This document shows, in pieces, positions 24,747-33,148 of a stretch of DNA of 44,706 nt (position 1 is its first letter; each line of letters starts with the position of its first letter). The position numbers were made by a program, and so were the translations under genes. Source of the DNA: Prochlorococcus sp. AG-469-F22 (GTDB lineage: Bacteria; Cyanobacteriota; Cyanobacteriia; PCC-6307; Cyanobiaceae); NCBI GenBank assembly GCA_003211655.1, contig QCSC01000002.1, positions 1-44,706 of the forward strand. Direction: 5' to 3'. A model generated the notes under the pieces. It made no database searches and had not been told where the DNA came from. It worked only from the letters and a program-made list of their open reading frames with translations.

Positions 24747-25072
24747 ACAGATTTATCGTTATCTCTTTTTTAATTTTGTTAACTTTCACCGCTTCACCAA
24801 ATAAAACTCTAGCTGAAACACCTCTTGATGTTTATATGAATGATTTTTACTCTAAATCAAACGAAGCCAGCAAAATTCTCAAAGAAATAGAAACTACTCT
24901 CAAAGAGGGTTCTAGAAAAAATGTATGTTCAAGACAGAGAGAAGCTGCAAGGTTAGGATTATTAGCTAATAAATCCTTAATTAAAGCATTTGAGGTAGGA
25001 GGAACAGAACCACCAATGGAAGCTATAAAATCCAGTCAAAAAAGATGGGAATCTATTTTCAATGAATGTTAA
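24743..25072 (+). CDS. Secreted small protein, unknown
   Basis: 109 aa. Signal peptide 'NRFIVISFLILLTFTASPNK' 'TLAETP' with likely cleavage after TLA. The mature part (about 85 residues) is helical, with two Cys (NVCSRQREAARLGLLAN and the final FNEC) that could form a disulfide in the periplasm or lumen. It is coupled to the membrane protein before it. Family unknown. Confidence 0.65.
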   Translation: MNRFIVISFLILLTFTASPNKTLAETPLDVYMNDFYSKSNEASKILKEIETTLKEGSRKNVCSRQREAARLGLLANKSLIKAFEVGGTEPPMEAIKSSQKRWESIFNEC

Positions 25073-25108
25073 AAAAAATGCAAGTAAACAAAAAACTTAT
25101 GAAGTTCT

Positions 25109-25543
25109 TTAAATTTGCATTCTTACAGATTTGCTAATAAATGGTATTTCAGGTTCAACACCATTAATACACTGGAAGATAGAAAAAATAAAAATAGATA
25201 GTGTAAATATAAATACTATTGAACCAAATTCAACTAAAGGCAAAATACGTAATAGATAACTAATTATGATTAAGGCAATATCAAGTAGTAATGCTTGGCA
25301 AGCGTTATATCTTATGAAATAAGGTACATTTGGATTTTTTACAACTCCTGCAAACAATATTATAAAAAATAATAACCCCCCAAAAGGTAAGGATCTTTCA
25401 ATTATCGCAACAGGAAATGTAAGCAATAAAAGTACTTTTAAAAAAGAAAATTTATATAATAAATAATATCCAAAAGGCAATGAAGCCTTCAATGGCAAAG
25501 TATAAAAAATAACTGAAGTTGCTCGTTGAATTATTTGATTCAA
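25109..25543 (-). CDS. Tic20-like membrane protein
   Basis: 144 aa, TTG start, four helices. 'VPYFIRYNACQALLLDIALI' and 'CINGVEPEIPFISKSVRMQI' are the strongest signatures of the Tic20/Ycf60 family. In plastids Tic20 is part of the inner-envelope protein import channel; in cyanobacteria the homologue's role is not settled. Size and topology are normal. It faces glyoxalase I across a 90-bp divergent gap. Confidence 0.85.
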   Translation of the reverse strand: MNQIIQRATSVIFYTLPLKASLPFGYYLLYKFSFLKVLLLLTFPVAIIERSLPFGGLLFFIILFAGVVKNPNVPYFIRYNACQALLLDIALIIISYLLRILPLVEFGSIVFIFTLSIFIFSIFQCINGVEPEIPFISKSVRMQI

Positions 25544-25633
25544 TTAAAACCTACTCTTTAATATTTAATTTAACGTATTTTCATAAAAACCTACTTTACT
25601 AAATATCATTGTATATAAACAATTAAACTTTAA

Positions 25634-26023
25634 ATGAAAATCTTACACACCATGTTGAGAGTTGGTGATTTAGATAACTCTATTGATTTTTATGTAAATA
25701 GATTAGGGATGAATCTCATAAGAAGGAAAGATTATCCTCATGGAGAATTTACTTTAGCTTTTGTTGGCTATGGTTCTGAGAAAGACAATGCAGTAATTGA
25801 GTTAACTTATAATTGGAGCAAGAAATCAGAAGACTACGAGCTTGGAAATAAGTATGGACATATCGCTATTGGTGTAAAAGATATATATTACATTTGCAAG
25901 AAATTAGAAGATAACGGCTGTAATGTTACGACTAAACCAAAAACGATGAAGAACAGCACAACTGTTCTAGCATTTGTTGAAGATCCTGATGGATATAAGA
26001 TTGAACTTATTGAAAGAGATTAA
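25634..26023 (+). CDS. gloA: Lactoylglutathione lyase (glyoxalase I)
   Basis: 129 aa. Converts the hemithioacetal of methylglyoxal and glutathione to S-lactoylglutathione in the cytoplasm. All four metal ligands of the GloA type are visible: His5 (KILHTMLRV), Glu56 (AVIELTYNW), His76 (YGHIAIGV) and Glu124 (YKIELIER). '[20 protein letters not shown]' is the family signature. Normal length. A 50-residue gene follows three bases after its stop. Confidence 0.95.
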   Translation: MKILHTMLRVGDLDNSIDFYVNRLGMNLIRRKDYPHGEFTLAFVGYGSEKDNAVIELTYNWSKKSEDYELGNKYGHIAIGVKDIYYICKKLEDNGCNVTTKPKTMKNSTTVLAFVEDPDGYKIELIERD

Positions 26024-26025
26024 TT

Positions 26026-26178
26026 ATGGCAATTTCGGAATTAAATGAAGATACACAGGATCAAATATGTGATCTTCTTGAAAATTTGCAGCAAATAGAG
26101 AAACTTAAAAATAAAGATATGCGTATTTTGTTAGATAAAATAGTTAGAACGTATGGAGGAAAAGTAGTAAATAAATAG
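26026..26178 (+). CDS. Small helical protein, 50 aa
   Basis: MAISELNEDTQDQICDLLEN then 'LQQIEKLKNKDMRILLDKIV' 'RTYGGKVVNK'. All-helical, charged, no membrane segment. It starts just after gloA stops and must be on the same transcript. Too short for the ORF track. Function unknown. Confidence 0.55.
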   Translation: MAISELNEDTQDQICDLLENLQQIEKLKNKDMRILLDKIVRTYGGKVVNK

Positions 26179-26208
26179 GTTAGTTTCTAATTATTTTGCT
26201 ATAAATTA

Positions 26209-26251
26209 ATTGAGGCCAAACCTCAATGAGTTAAATATATATATTTAACTC
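26209..26251 (+). other. Two tandem perfect inverted repeats
   Basis: ATTGAGG-CCAAA-CCTCAAT (26209-26227) is a 7-bp hairpin with 5-base loop; directly after it, GAGTTAAATATA/TATATTTAACTC (26228-26251) is a perfect 24-bp palindrome. Neither has a T-run. With the terminator at 26295 they could form a small RNA of about 130 bases, or a structured 3' end of the gloA transcript. Confidence 0.5.
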
Positions 26252-26294
26252 CAAGACATAGATTGATTACGTATAGTAGTGTACTCAATTTAAT

Positions 26295-26338
26295 AACCCT
26301 TCTGGTAGTGGGAATTTCTGGAAGGGTTTCTTGTTTTT
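26295..26338 (+). terminator. Rho-independent terminator
   Basis: AACCCTTC and GAAGGGTT pair as an 8-bp stem around an 18-base loop, followed by TCTTGTTTTT. It points rightward and ends the gloA unit or a small RNA before the gene at 26371. Confidence 0.65.
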
Positions 26339-26370
26339 ACTTTGCCTTGTCAATACAAAATTAAATATTA

Positions 26371-26748
26371 ATGAATAAAACTATAACTTGGCTAATTAGA
26401 GGGTCTGTTCTTATTGTTATGGGAGGATTCCTTCTTGCATATTTAAACTTAGAGAAAAAACCATCCTTAATTTTTTCACAACCTACTATTGAGGATTTGA
26501 AATATAAAGAATTAGATAAGAAACGGGCAAATGCGGAATTTGCTGCAAAAAGAGATTCTATAGACTATGACAAATTTGGAAGTACAATTTTTTGTAATTC
26601 CTCAATGAATAGCTGGATTGAATCAGTAAATTATTCTAAGGAAATGGATTTGTATATTTTTGGGAAAGACGCGGATTTATCAGAATGGAATAATGCAATC
26701 AAAGATTATGAAAACGAAAGGTCAAGATGTAGAGACTTTAATCCTTAA
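26371..26748 (+). CDS. Membrane-anchored protein, unknown, 125 aa
   Basis: N-terminal helix 'TWLIRGSVLIVMGGFLLAYL' then a charged linker 'KYKELDKKRANAEFAAKRDS' and an extracytoplasmic-looking part with two Cys ('STIFCNSSMNSW' and 'RSRCRDFNP') that may pair. Likely anchored in the inner or thylakoid membrane. No family recognised. Confidence 0.6.
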   Translation: MNKTITWLIRGSVLIVMGGFLLAYLNLEKKPSLIFSQPTIEDLKYKELDKKRANAEFAAKRDSIDYDKFGSTIFCNSSMNSWIESVNYSKEMDLYIFGKDADLSEWNNAIKDYENERSRCRDFNP

Positions 26749-26763
26749 AGGAATTTTTATTTG

Positions 26764-26823
26764 CCCAGAACTGTGGGTAACCCCAAAGGGCGAAAGCCTT
26801 AATCAGATTAGATAACAGTTATC
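26764..26823 (+). other. GC-rich hairpins and a 13-base palindrome
   Basis: CCCA...TGGG, TGGG-TAAC-CCCA and AAGG(G)C-GAAA-GCCTT (a GNRA tetraloop) follow each other, standing out from the AT-rich surroundings. GATAAC-A-GTTATC follows at 26811-26823 and could be an operator. No T-run. It may be part of a leader RNA for the gene at 26938 or a small RNA. Confidence 0.35.
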
Positions 26824-26937
26824 ATAATTTTAAAATTTATAATGGCGATATAAATACTACAATCTAAACATATTCTAAATAGAATCTGTAGACAATTTAA
26901 ATAGATTAAAGTATTCTTAGATTGCATTTAAGAATTT

Positions 26938-27429
26938 ATGTCCAAGAATTGGTCTTACATTAGAGATGAATGGCTTAAGAGCACAACTATTGCGGAGGAT
27001 GACGCAAAGTGGGCGTTAGAAGCTTTAATTAATACCGAAGAAGATTTATTTGAAATAGAGAGGAAATTTAAAAATAATCAAGATGCATTAGGACAAGTAA
27101 GAACTTTAAAGAAAAAAGTAAAAGAAACTATATCCTCAAAGGAGACAAGCCTCGATGATATTGCTTTAAATACATCTAATTCAAACAAAGTTCAAATTTC
27201 CGTCCCATCAAATCTCAATTATCTTTTAAAGGTTTGGGCAGCTGCAGAAGGCCGAGATCTATCAAGTGTTGCATTTCAGTGTTTAGAAACTGGTCTTAGA
27301 GAAATGAAGAGCAAAGGTTCAATTCCATCAATAGCAATAAATCGATATGATTCTGCTTGTCAGAAAAGAATTGCTTTAGCAGAAGTGAATAATTTATTAG
27401 AAAAATATGAAATTTCTCAAGCCGAATAA
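26938..27429 (+). CDS. Ribbon-helix-helix-like protein
   Basis: 163 aa, ATG start. Residues about 88-135 look like a ribbon-helix-helix DNA-binding unit: strand 'NKVQISVP', helix 'SNLNYLLKVWAAAEG', turn 'RDLS', helix 'SVAFQCLETGLREMKSKG'. The N-terminal 75 residues are helical and charged and may mediate oligomers. It is 7 bp ahead of the next gene. It could be a regulator or the antitoxin-like part of a pair, but many such proteins in marine cyanobacteria have no known role. Confidence 0.6.
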   Translation: MSKNWSYIRDEWLKSTTIAEDDAKWALEALINTEEDLFEIERKFKNNQDALGQVRTLKKKVKETISSKETSLDDIALNTSNSNKVQISVPSNLNYLLKVWAAAEGRDLSSVAFQCLETGLREMKSKGSIPSIAINRYDSACQKRIALAEVNNLLEKYEISQAE

Positions 27430-27436
27430 AAATAAA

Positions 27437-27826
27437 ATGTTATTTAAAAAAGATATTAATAAAGAATATCGAAAATTGATTTCATCATCTTTAAATCTAG
27501 CTCCTCAAAAATCTAAATTTGGAATAGTTTATACTCTTTATTCTGATAGGTTTAATTCAATAGAAGTAGGCTTTGCTGAAAATGATAAAATCCTGAAAAA
27601 TAAGATTTTGCAAAGCAATTCAATTTTATTAGATAAAAAGAAAGGTAAAGAACAAGAACTTAATTTATTAATAAAAACTTTAAATGAATTGGATATAAAT
27701 TTAGCTAGTAGATTAAATTTCAGATATTCAAATATCTTAATAAGACATTTATCTACTTTGGGTTGGCCAGTGGGGCGATCACTTTATAAACAGAGAAAAA
27801 TCAAAAAAGAACTTTCATTAGCTTAA
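27437..27826 (+). CDS. Small protein, possibly degenerate GIY-YIG type
   Basis: 129 aa from ATG at 27437; the track start at 27407 lies inside the previous gene. 'FGIVYTLYSDRFNSIEVGFA' has the spacing of a GIY...YIG pair and 'KEQELNLLIKTLNELDINL' supplies a later Glu in the expected place, yet the key Tyr and Arg are not all there, so nuclease activity is doubtful. C-terminus 'GWPVGRSLYKQRKIKKELSL' is basic. Neighbour of a ribbon-helix-helix protein. Confidence 0.5.
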   Translation: MLFKKDINKEYRKLISSSLNLAPQKSKFGIVYTLYSDRFNSIEVGFAENDKILKNKILQSNSILLDKKKGKEQELNLLIKTLNELDINLASRLNFRYSNILIRHLSTLGWPVGRSLYKQRKIKKELSLA

Positions 27827-27828
27827 AT

Positions 27829-28302
27829 TTAAATATAATCGCATTCTAATGTTTCCCTAGTTTCTCTATTAGTAAAAGGATTAGTTCCAGTGGCTTCTTT
27901 ACAAAATTCCCTCACAACATCCCTTGGCAAGTAGACATTTGTGAAATCTGCGCCTTGAATTTTTACATTTTCAAATTGTGTACTATAAGCAAAAGAATCC
28001 TCTAAATTAGTATTTGTTAAATCAGTTCCATCTAGTACGGCTGAGTCTAGAGTAACTTCTCTTAAATTAGAATTACTTAAATTAGTATCCTTTAATTTTG
28101 CTCCATATAAGCTTGCATTTTGAAGATCACAATCTGACAAATTTGCATCCTGTAAATCCGTCAAATAGAAAGTTGCACCTTGTAAATCAGATCCCGAAAA
28201 ATCAGTTCCTAATAATGATTGTTTGCCATAATCTAAGGCTGCAAAACAACTCGATGGAAAGATTAAAGTAATCGAACAAATAATCAATATTATAAATCTC
28301 AT
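27829..28302 (-). CDS. Secreted pentapeptide-repeat protein
   Basis: 157 aa. Signal peptide 'FIILIICSITLIFPSSCFAA' with probable cleavage after FAA. Then about 15 pentapeptide repeats of the A(D/N)LxX type: 'LLGTDFSGSDLQGATFYLTD', 'LQDANLSDCDLQNASLYGAK', 'LKDTNLSNSNLREVTLDSAV' and so on, which form a right-handed beta-helix. A Cys pair follows ('EFCKEATG', 'LECDYI'). Exported to periplasm or thylakoid lumen, where such proteins are common in cyanobacteria; function unknown. Confidence 0.85.
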   Translation of the reverse strand: MRFIILIICSITLIFPSSCFAALDYGKQSLLGTDFSGSDLQGATFYLTDLQDANLSDCDLQNASLYGAKLKDTNLSNSNLREVTLDSAVLDGTDLTNTNLEDSFAYSTQFENVKIQGADFTNVYLPRDVVREFCKEATGTNPFTNRETRETLECDYI

Positions 28303-28410
28303 TTAAATCTAAAGATGTTTAGATAAATTCTAACTTCTTAAGTTGAAAACAAGAAATATATTTCTAACTGAATGCTATATTTGTTGAAATGAAAAATATA
28401 AAAGTCGATT

Positions 28411-30057
28411 TTGGATATAAATCCTTTTGATGCAATCATAGTAGGTTCAGGCGCAACAGGAGGAGTAGCTGCACTTACTTTGGCCGAACAAGGAATTAGA
28501 GTTTTAGTAATAGAAGCAGGACCTCAAATTAAAAGAAATGAGGCTAGTAGTAATGAGCCGAAAGATACCTTAAACAGATTATCGGGAATAATCTCAAAGA
28601 AACATGCTAATCAAAGTCAACATCCTGGTTATTGGAAAAATAACCCTAATTTATATTCAAATGAATTAAATCATCCTTATAGCCAATCAAAAGAGAAGCC
28701 ATTCCTTTGGACTCAAGGAAAGCAATATGGAGGTAGATCATTAACTTGGGGAGGTATTACCTTGAGATTTTCTCCAGATGATTTTCATCCATCAAAAAAA
28801 GATGGGTACGGACCAGATTGGCCTATAACCTACGATGAATTATCACCTCATTATGATTTTATTGAGAAATTTTGTGGAATTTATGGACAAAAAGATAACA
28901 TTGAAGAGGTTCCAAACGGGAAATATATAGGTGAAATACCTCTCACAAGTACTGAAAGTATTTTTGGTAATCAAGTTAAATCAAAATTAAACTACCCATT
29001 TATTCAATCTAGAGGATTTGACCGTAACTCCTCAGTTAAAGAAGACCAATGGCCGAGATCTTCAAGTGTCGGGACCACCCTTAAAAAAGCCATAAGCACA
29101 GGAAATGTTCAAATACTTTCTAATCACCTCGTAGAATCATTCGAAACAGACAAAGTAAATGAGCTAGCTTCAAAAATAATCATTGTAAATCTAGAAAATG
29201 GTCAAAGAATATCATTAAATTGCGATTTAATTATTCTATGTGCATCCACAATATCAACACTTAGAATTCTACTTAACTCAGAATCCAAATCAAATTCTTC
29301 AGGTTTTGAAGATACCTCCGGTAAGTTAGGAAAATTTTTGATGGATCATATTTCTATCTGTAGGTTTTTTTCAATTCCTAATACAATTCAGACAAAAAAT
29401 GAATTTAATTCTAATTCTTATCCTGACCTCTCGGGCGCAGGGAGTTTTTTCATACCCTTCGGGTCAAACTTACCTAAACCTGAAAGTATTAACTTTTTAA
29501 GAGGTTATGGAATTTGGGGAGCAATTGATAGGCTTGGAATCCCTAAATTTTTACAAAAAGAATTAAATTCTTCTACAGGTTTTCTAATCGCCCATGGTGA
29601 GGTCTTACCAAGAAAAGAAAATTCAGTAACTCTCTCTAAGAGAACAGATAGCTGGGGGATTCCAATCCCTCATATTGAATTCAAATGGAGTGAAAACGAA
29701 TTAAATATGGCTAAACATATGGAAAGTACGATAAGAGATTCAATAAAAGCGGCAGATGGAAAAATCAGAAGAATAGATGAGCTCATAAATATCCCATATG
29801 TAGGATTATTTACAGAAAAATCAATTGCACTTTCAGGAAATCCACCACCACCGGGATATTATATTCATGAAGTAGGGGGAGCAGCGATGGGATTTAGTGA
29901 GGAAGAAAGTGTCGTCAATAAATCAAATCAACTATGGAGATGCAAAAATGTCCTTGTAATAGATGGTGCATGTTGGCCGACTTCTTCATGGCAAAGTCCC
30001 ACCCTGACGATGATGGCCATAAGCAGAAGAGCTTGTTTAAATATTAAAAAGACTTAG
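28411..30057 (+). CDS. GMC-family FAD oxidoreductase
   Basis: 548 aa, TTG start. FAD-binding motif 'FDAIIVGSGATGGVAALTLA' at residues 6-25, ending 'RVLVIEAG'; a GMC motif 'WGGITLRFSPDDF'; C-terminal 'YIHEVGGAAMGFSEEESVVN' and 'NVLVIDGACWPTSSWQSPTL', with His in the position of the catalytic base. The family oxidises alcohols or sugars; the substrate is not predictable. No signal peptide is seen, so it is likely cytoplasmic. It converges on the DUF2811 gene with a 14-bp overlap. Confidence 0.9.
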   Translation: MDINPFDAIIVGSGATGGVAALTLAEQGIRVLVIEAGPQIKRNEASSNEPKDTLNRLSGIISKKHANQSQHPGYWKNNPNLYSNELNHPYSQSKEKPFLWTQGKQYGGRSLTWGGITLRFSPDDFHPSKKDGYGPDWPITYDELSPHYDFIEKFCGIYGQKDNIEEVPNGKYIGEIPLTSTESIFGNQVKSKLNYPFIQSRGFDRNSSVKEDQWPRSSSVGTTLKKAISTGNVQILSNHLVESFETDKVNELASKIIIVNLENGQRISLNCDLIILCASTISTLRILLNSESKSNSSGFEDTSGKLGKFLMDHISICRFFSIPNTIQTKNEFNSNSYPDLSGAGSFFIPFGSNLPKPESINFLRGYGIWGAIDRLGIPKFLQKELNSSTGFLIAHGEVLPRKENSVTLSKRTDSWGIPIPHIEFKWSENELNMAKHMESTIRDSIKAADGKIRRIDELINIPYVGLFTEKSIALSGNPPPPGYYIHEVGGAAMGFSEEESVVNKSNQLWRCKNVLVIDGACWPTSSWQSPTLTMMAISRRACLNIKKT

Positions 30058-30301
30058 AAGGTGTAAAAAGTTGATTAATATAAATCTCTGAAACTGAACT
30101 ATCAGTGCATCCATTTTGGACAAGAAAAGTAGCTAAAGCTGAGTTTATAAGTTTGTATTGATCCCAAGTAGGATTATGTAAAACAAAATCTTTCATAGTT
30201 TCATAAAGATTTTCTGAAAGCTCAGTTTCTAAAGAAACTTTTGATGATAAAGAATTATCAAATTTAACTTCAATTTTACTCTCTTGATCTATTTGATTCA
30301 T
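30044..30301 (-). CDS. DUF2811 family protein
   Basis: 85 aa. 'VSLETELSENLYETMKDFVL', 'HNPTWDQYKLINSALATFLV' and 'QNGCTDSSVSEIYINQLF' follow the cyanobacterial DUF2811 pattern closely. All-helical and soluble, unknown role. It overlaps the end of the GMC gene by 14 bp, tail to tail. Confidence 0.85.
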   Translation of the reverse strand: MNQIDQESKIEVKFDNSLSSKVSLETELSENLYETMKDFVLHNPTWDQYKLINSALATFLVQNGCTDSSVSEIYINQLFTPSKSF

Positions 30302-30652
30302 AATTACAAACCTCGTGTTTACATATAATTGTCTATTTTTTTTAAAAAGTCAAAAATATATTTTTATCACTTCTAAGCCATTATCAAATGAGACTCATGT
30401 TATAGAGATGATTTAACGAAAATGGGTTTTAAAAGGGTTAAATTGAAAAATGCTTTAAGAAAAGTCAATAATAATGTTGAAGTGCTGTTATTTTCGAAAT
30501 AAGGCTTTATACCTAATTCCATGTGGATATGGACGTGGAAAACTTATTATTAACTGTGGAAAATATAGCCTAAAATATATTTTCAAACATCTATTAGGAA
30601 TACTAATATATGATTAGTCTATTGAGACCAAGCTAAGAAAGAGACGGTTGAT
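30302..30652. other. Intergenic region
   Basis: 351 bases. The best small frames are ATG at 30422 (26 codons, basic: 'MGFKRVKLKNALRKVNNNVE') and an open frame reading 'LIPCGYGRGKLIINCGKYSL' near 30510-30613 without a start; neither is well supported. No RNA or terminator recognised. Confidence 0.35.
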
Positions 30653-31789
30653 TCAGTCTTTTTCAACTGAATTTCTTAAGATTTGATCATCACTAAGCAA
30701 GCGAAGCGTAACAGGACCCAAGGGATGTTCTGAATTTGGGTAAACACTATGATGATGATTATCTTCATGTTTATGATGATGTTCATCGTTATTTTTTTCT
30801 ACTAAAAGCACTGGCTGATTATCAACATCAGTCAAGTTTTGGCTATTCGTTTCGCATGCCCCATTACATTCAGAATCACACAAATCACAACTGAGTCCTA
30901 TGCCCTCAACATGATCATGATGACTTTCTTGTACTAATCCAACTTCTTTTTCAAAACCAAATAAGTTCGATCTATATTTGCACAGGGAACAATTCATAAA
31001 ATTGTTGCTCTCATCATTAAAAATTTCTTCAATCCTTTCTACAAATGTTTGAACAACATATTTATGAGAGGAAAGGTATTTTGCCTCATGGAATTCAACA
31101 TGTGGATTATCAAGTGCTACTAAATCGCTTTGCCTTTTTATTCTTGTTACCAGGACACCTGAAAAAAGAAAGTAAGGAAAAATAATTATGTTTTTATAAC
31201 CAAGTCTTACAACATTTCGCAACCCAGGTTCAACTAATGGAAATGTTACTCCAGAGAATACAGTTTCTCCCCATCCCAAACCAACACCCTCAACAACCAT
31301 TCTTGTAATTTTAGATACGTTAGAATTCGCATCAGGATCAGAAGAGCCTCTTCCAACTAATACTAATAATGTTTGTTCAGGAATTAGAGAATTATTTTTT
31401 TGGAATACTTCTTTAACTCTCTCGCAGGCTGCACTAATCATTAAATTATTAATTCCTAATTCTCTTCCATAAATTATTTCTATATCTGTTTTCTTCGCAT
31501 AATTCATAAGCAAACTTGGTATATCATTTTTCACGTGCCCAGCAGCAAAAAGCATAGCCGGTATAGCTATTACTTTTTTTATAGAACTATTTCTTAGTTT
31601 ATCCAAAGCATCAGTAAGAGAAGGTTTTGCAAATTCCAGAAAACCAAACTCAACTAATATCGATGGATATTTTTTTTGTATAAGCCTAGTTAATTCTTGA
31701 AATTCTGTAATAGCTAATTTATTTCTACTCCCATGACCACAAATGAGTATGCCAATTTGCTTATTTAAGTTCGAATCAAAAGTATCCAA
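30653..31789 (-). CDS. cbiX: CbiX-type sirohydrochlorin chelatase with Cys/His tail
   Basis: 378 aa from TTG at 31789; the 27 residues before it in the track run into the divergent gene and lack conservation. Two CbiX domains (about 12-125 and 140-260): 'IGILICGHGSRNKLAITEFQ' carries the metal-chelating His, 'AIPAMLFAAGHVKNDIPSLL' and 'IIFPYFLFSGVLVTRIKRQS' are typical. It inserts Co or Fe into sirohydrochlorin for corrinoid or sirohaem. The C-terminus has Cys clusters (NCSLCKYR; CDLCDSECNGACET) and a His cluster (DEHHHKHEDNHHH), suggesting metal storage or delivery. It faces an FAD dehydrogenase across 47 bp. Confidence 0.9.
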   Translation of the reverse strand: MDTFDSNLNKQIGILICGHGSRNKLAITEFQELTRLIQKKYPSILVEFGFLEFAKPSLTDALDKLRNSSIKKVIAIPAMLFAAGHVKNDIPSLLMNYAKKTDIEIIYGRELGINNLMISAACERVKEVFQKNNSLIPEQTLLVLVGRGSSDPDANSNVSKITRMVVEGVGLGWGETVFSGVTFPLVEPGLRNVVRLGYKNIIIFPYFLFSGVLVTRIKRQSDLVALDNPHVEFHEAKYLSSHKYVVQTFVERIEEIFNDESNNFMNCSLCKYRSNLFGFEKEVGLVQESHHDHVEGIGLSCDLCDSECNGACETNSQNLTDVDNQPVLLVEKNNDEHHHKHEDNHHHSVYPNSEHPLGPVTLRLLSDDQILRNSVEKD

Positions 31790-31836
31790 TTGTAAGCAAT
31801 AACTAATATCATAATAGTAAAGAAGAATATTCAGTA

Positions 31837-33117
31837 GTGAACAAAAATAATAATTTACTTGAAGTCCCAAATATTAATTCCAGTGATGCACAAGTTAAAA
31901 ACCTAATTTATAGAATAGACGATGATTTATTTAATAGCCATTACAAATCATCCCCAAAATCAGAATATCTTTGTGTTTGCAGCGGGGGTACTACATCAAG
32001 CTGCGCTAGAAATGGTTTAATTACACTTGATTTAAGAAAAGAATATAACCAAATTCATCTTGAGAAAGAAAAGAATCTAATAAAAATTGGAGGTGGGGTG
32101 ATTATGAAGGATCTTATGAATTATTTAGAAAAACATAATAAGACCTTCCCTACAGGCCTATCAAAACTTCCCGGAGCAGGTTACATATTAACCGGAGGAA
32201 TAAGTCCGATGAGTCGAAGATATGGATTAGCTATTGATAATATTGATTCTATAAAAGGATACTTAGGGAATGGAAATTTTATATCATTAGAACAAAACAG
32301 TCTGGATTCCGCCCAAAAACTATTATGGGAAGGACTTAAAGGTGCTGCTCCTTTTCTAGCAATAATTACTGAAATTGGTCTTAAAACATTCCAATCTCAC
32401 CCTATCCAAATTATTGAAGGATTCGTAGATGATAATGAACTCTCAAAGATTATTAATTTGGCTGAGGGATTCCCAGAGAATTTAAGCCTACAATGGATTT
32501 ATGCTGAAGATATATATATTTATATCTTCGCGGAGATAAAAAATGATTCAGATAACAAAATTACCAAAAACTATTTAAAAAAACTTGAAAAATTTAATTC
32601 TCTTAAAATAAAAAGTTATGAAAACTATAATCAGATAAACTTTTTTCCAAAAGAATTAGATCTATTTGAATTAAATAAGAATAACTATTCAGAAGTAATA
32701 AGCCTTCTTGGAGGAGATTTAAAAGATAATGTTCAAATTTTTGTTAAATGTATGAATGAAATAATTAGGGATAAACCAAATAAATCTTGTTATGTCGCCT
32801 CACAACAGCTTGGAGGAAAGACAAAAGAATTAGAGCATAAATCAAGTTTCTTTATTCATCGGGCAAGCACTTGGAAACCTTGGATCTATGCCGCATGGAA
32901 AAAAGATGATCTTAAAGAAAAGGAAATTGTTTTGAAGTGGATGAATGAATCGTGGAAGAAACTAAAAATATTTTTTCCAAAAATACATCTTGCTCAGATT
33001 CATAATCATTTAAATTCTCACGAAGAAGAAGTCTATTTATCTTTTGGAGAAAGACTTAGTGAATTAAAAACTTTAAAGAATATTTGTGATCCAGAAAGTA
33101 TTTTGCCTCCTCTATAA
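31837..33117 (+). CDS. FAD-linked oxidase/dehydrogenase (GlcD-like)
   Basis: 426 aa, GTG start. An N-terminal FAD-binding type 4 domain: 'CVCSGGTTSSCARNGLITLD', 'EKNLIKIGGGVIMKDLMNYL', 'FPTGLSKLPGAGYILTGGIS' with the flavin-pyrophosphate loop, then a C-terminal substrate domain ending 'ICDPESILPPL'. It oxidises an unknown hydroxy compound. The short divergent spacer with cbiX and 31-bp spacing to the SulP gene suggest a shared setting. Confidence 0.85.
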   Translation: MNKNNNLLEVPNINSSDAQVKNLIYRIDDDLFNSHYKSSPKSEYLCVCSGGTTSSCARNGLITLDLRKEYNQIHLEKEKNLIKIGGGVIMKDLMNYLEKHNKTFPTGLSKLPGAGYILTGGISPMSRRYGLAIDNIDSIKGYLGNGNFISLEQNSLDSAQKLLWEGLKGAAPFLAIITEIGLKTFQSHPIQIIEGFVDDNELSKIINLAEGFPENLSLQWIYAEDIYIYIFAEIKNDSDNKITKNYLKKLEKFNSLKIKSYENYNQINFFPKELDLFELNKNNYSEVISLLGGDLKDNVQIFVKCMNEIIRDKPNKSCYVASQQLGGKTKELEHKSSFFIHRASTWKPWIYAAWKKDDLKEKEIVLKWMNESWKKLKIFFPKIHLAQIHNHLNSHEEEVYLSFGERLSELKTLKNICDPESILPPL

Positions 33118-33148
33118 GGTAACTTTTTAAGTATAAGAAGAAATTAAA

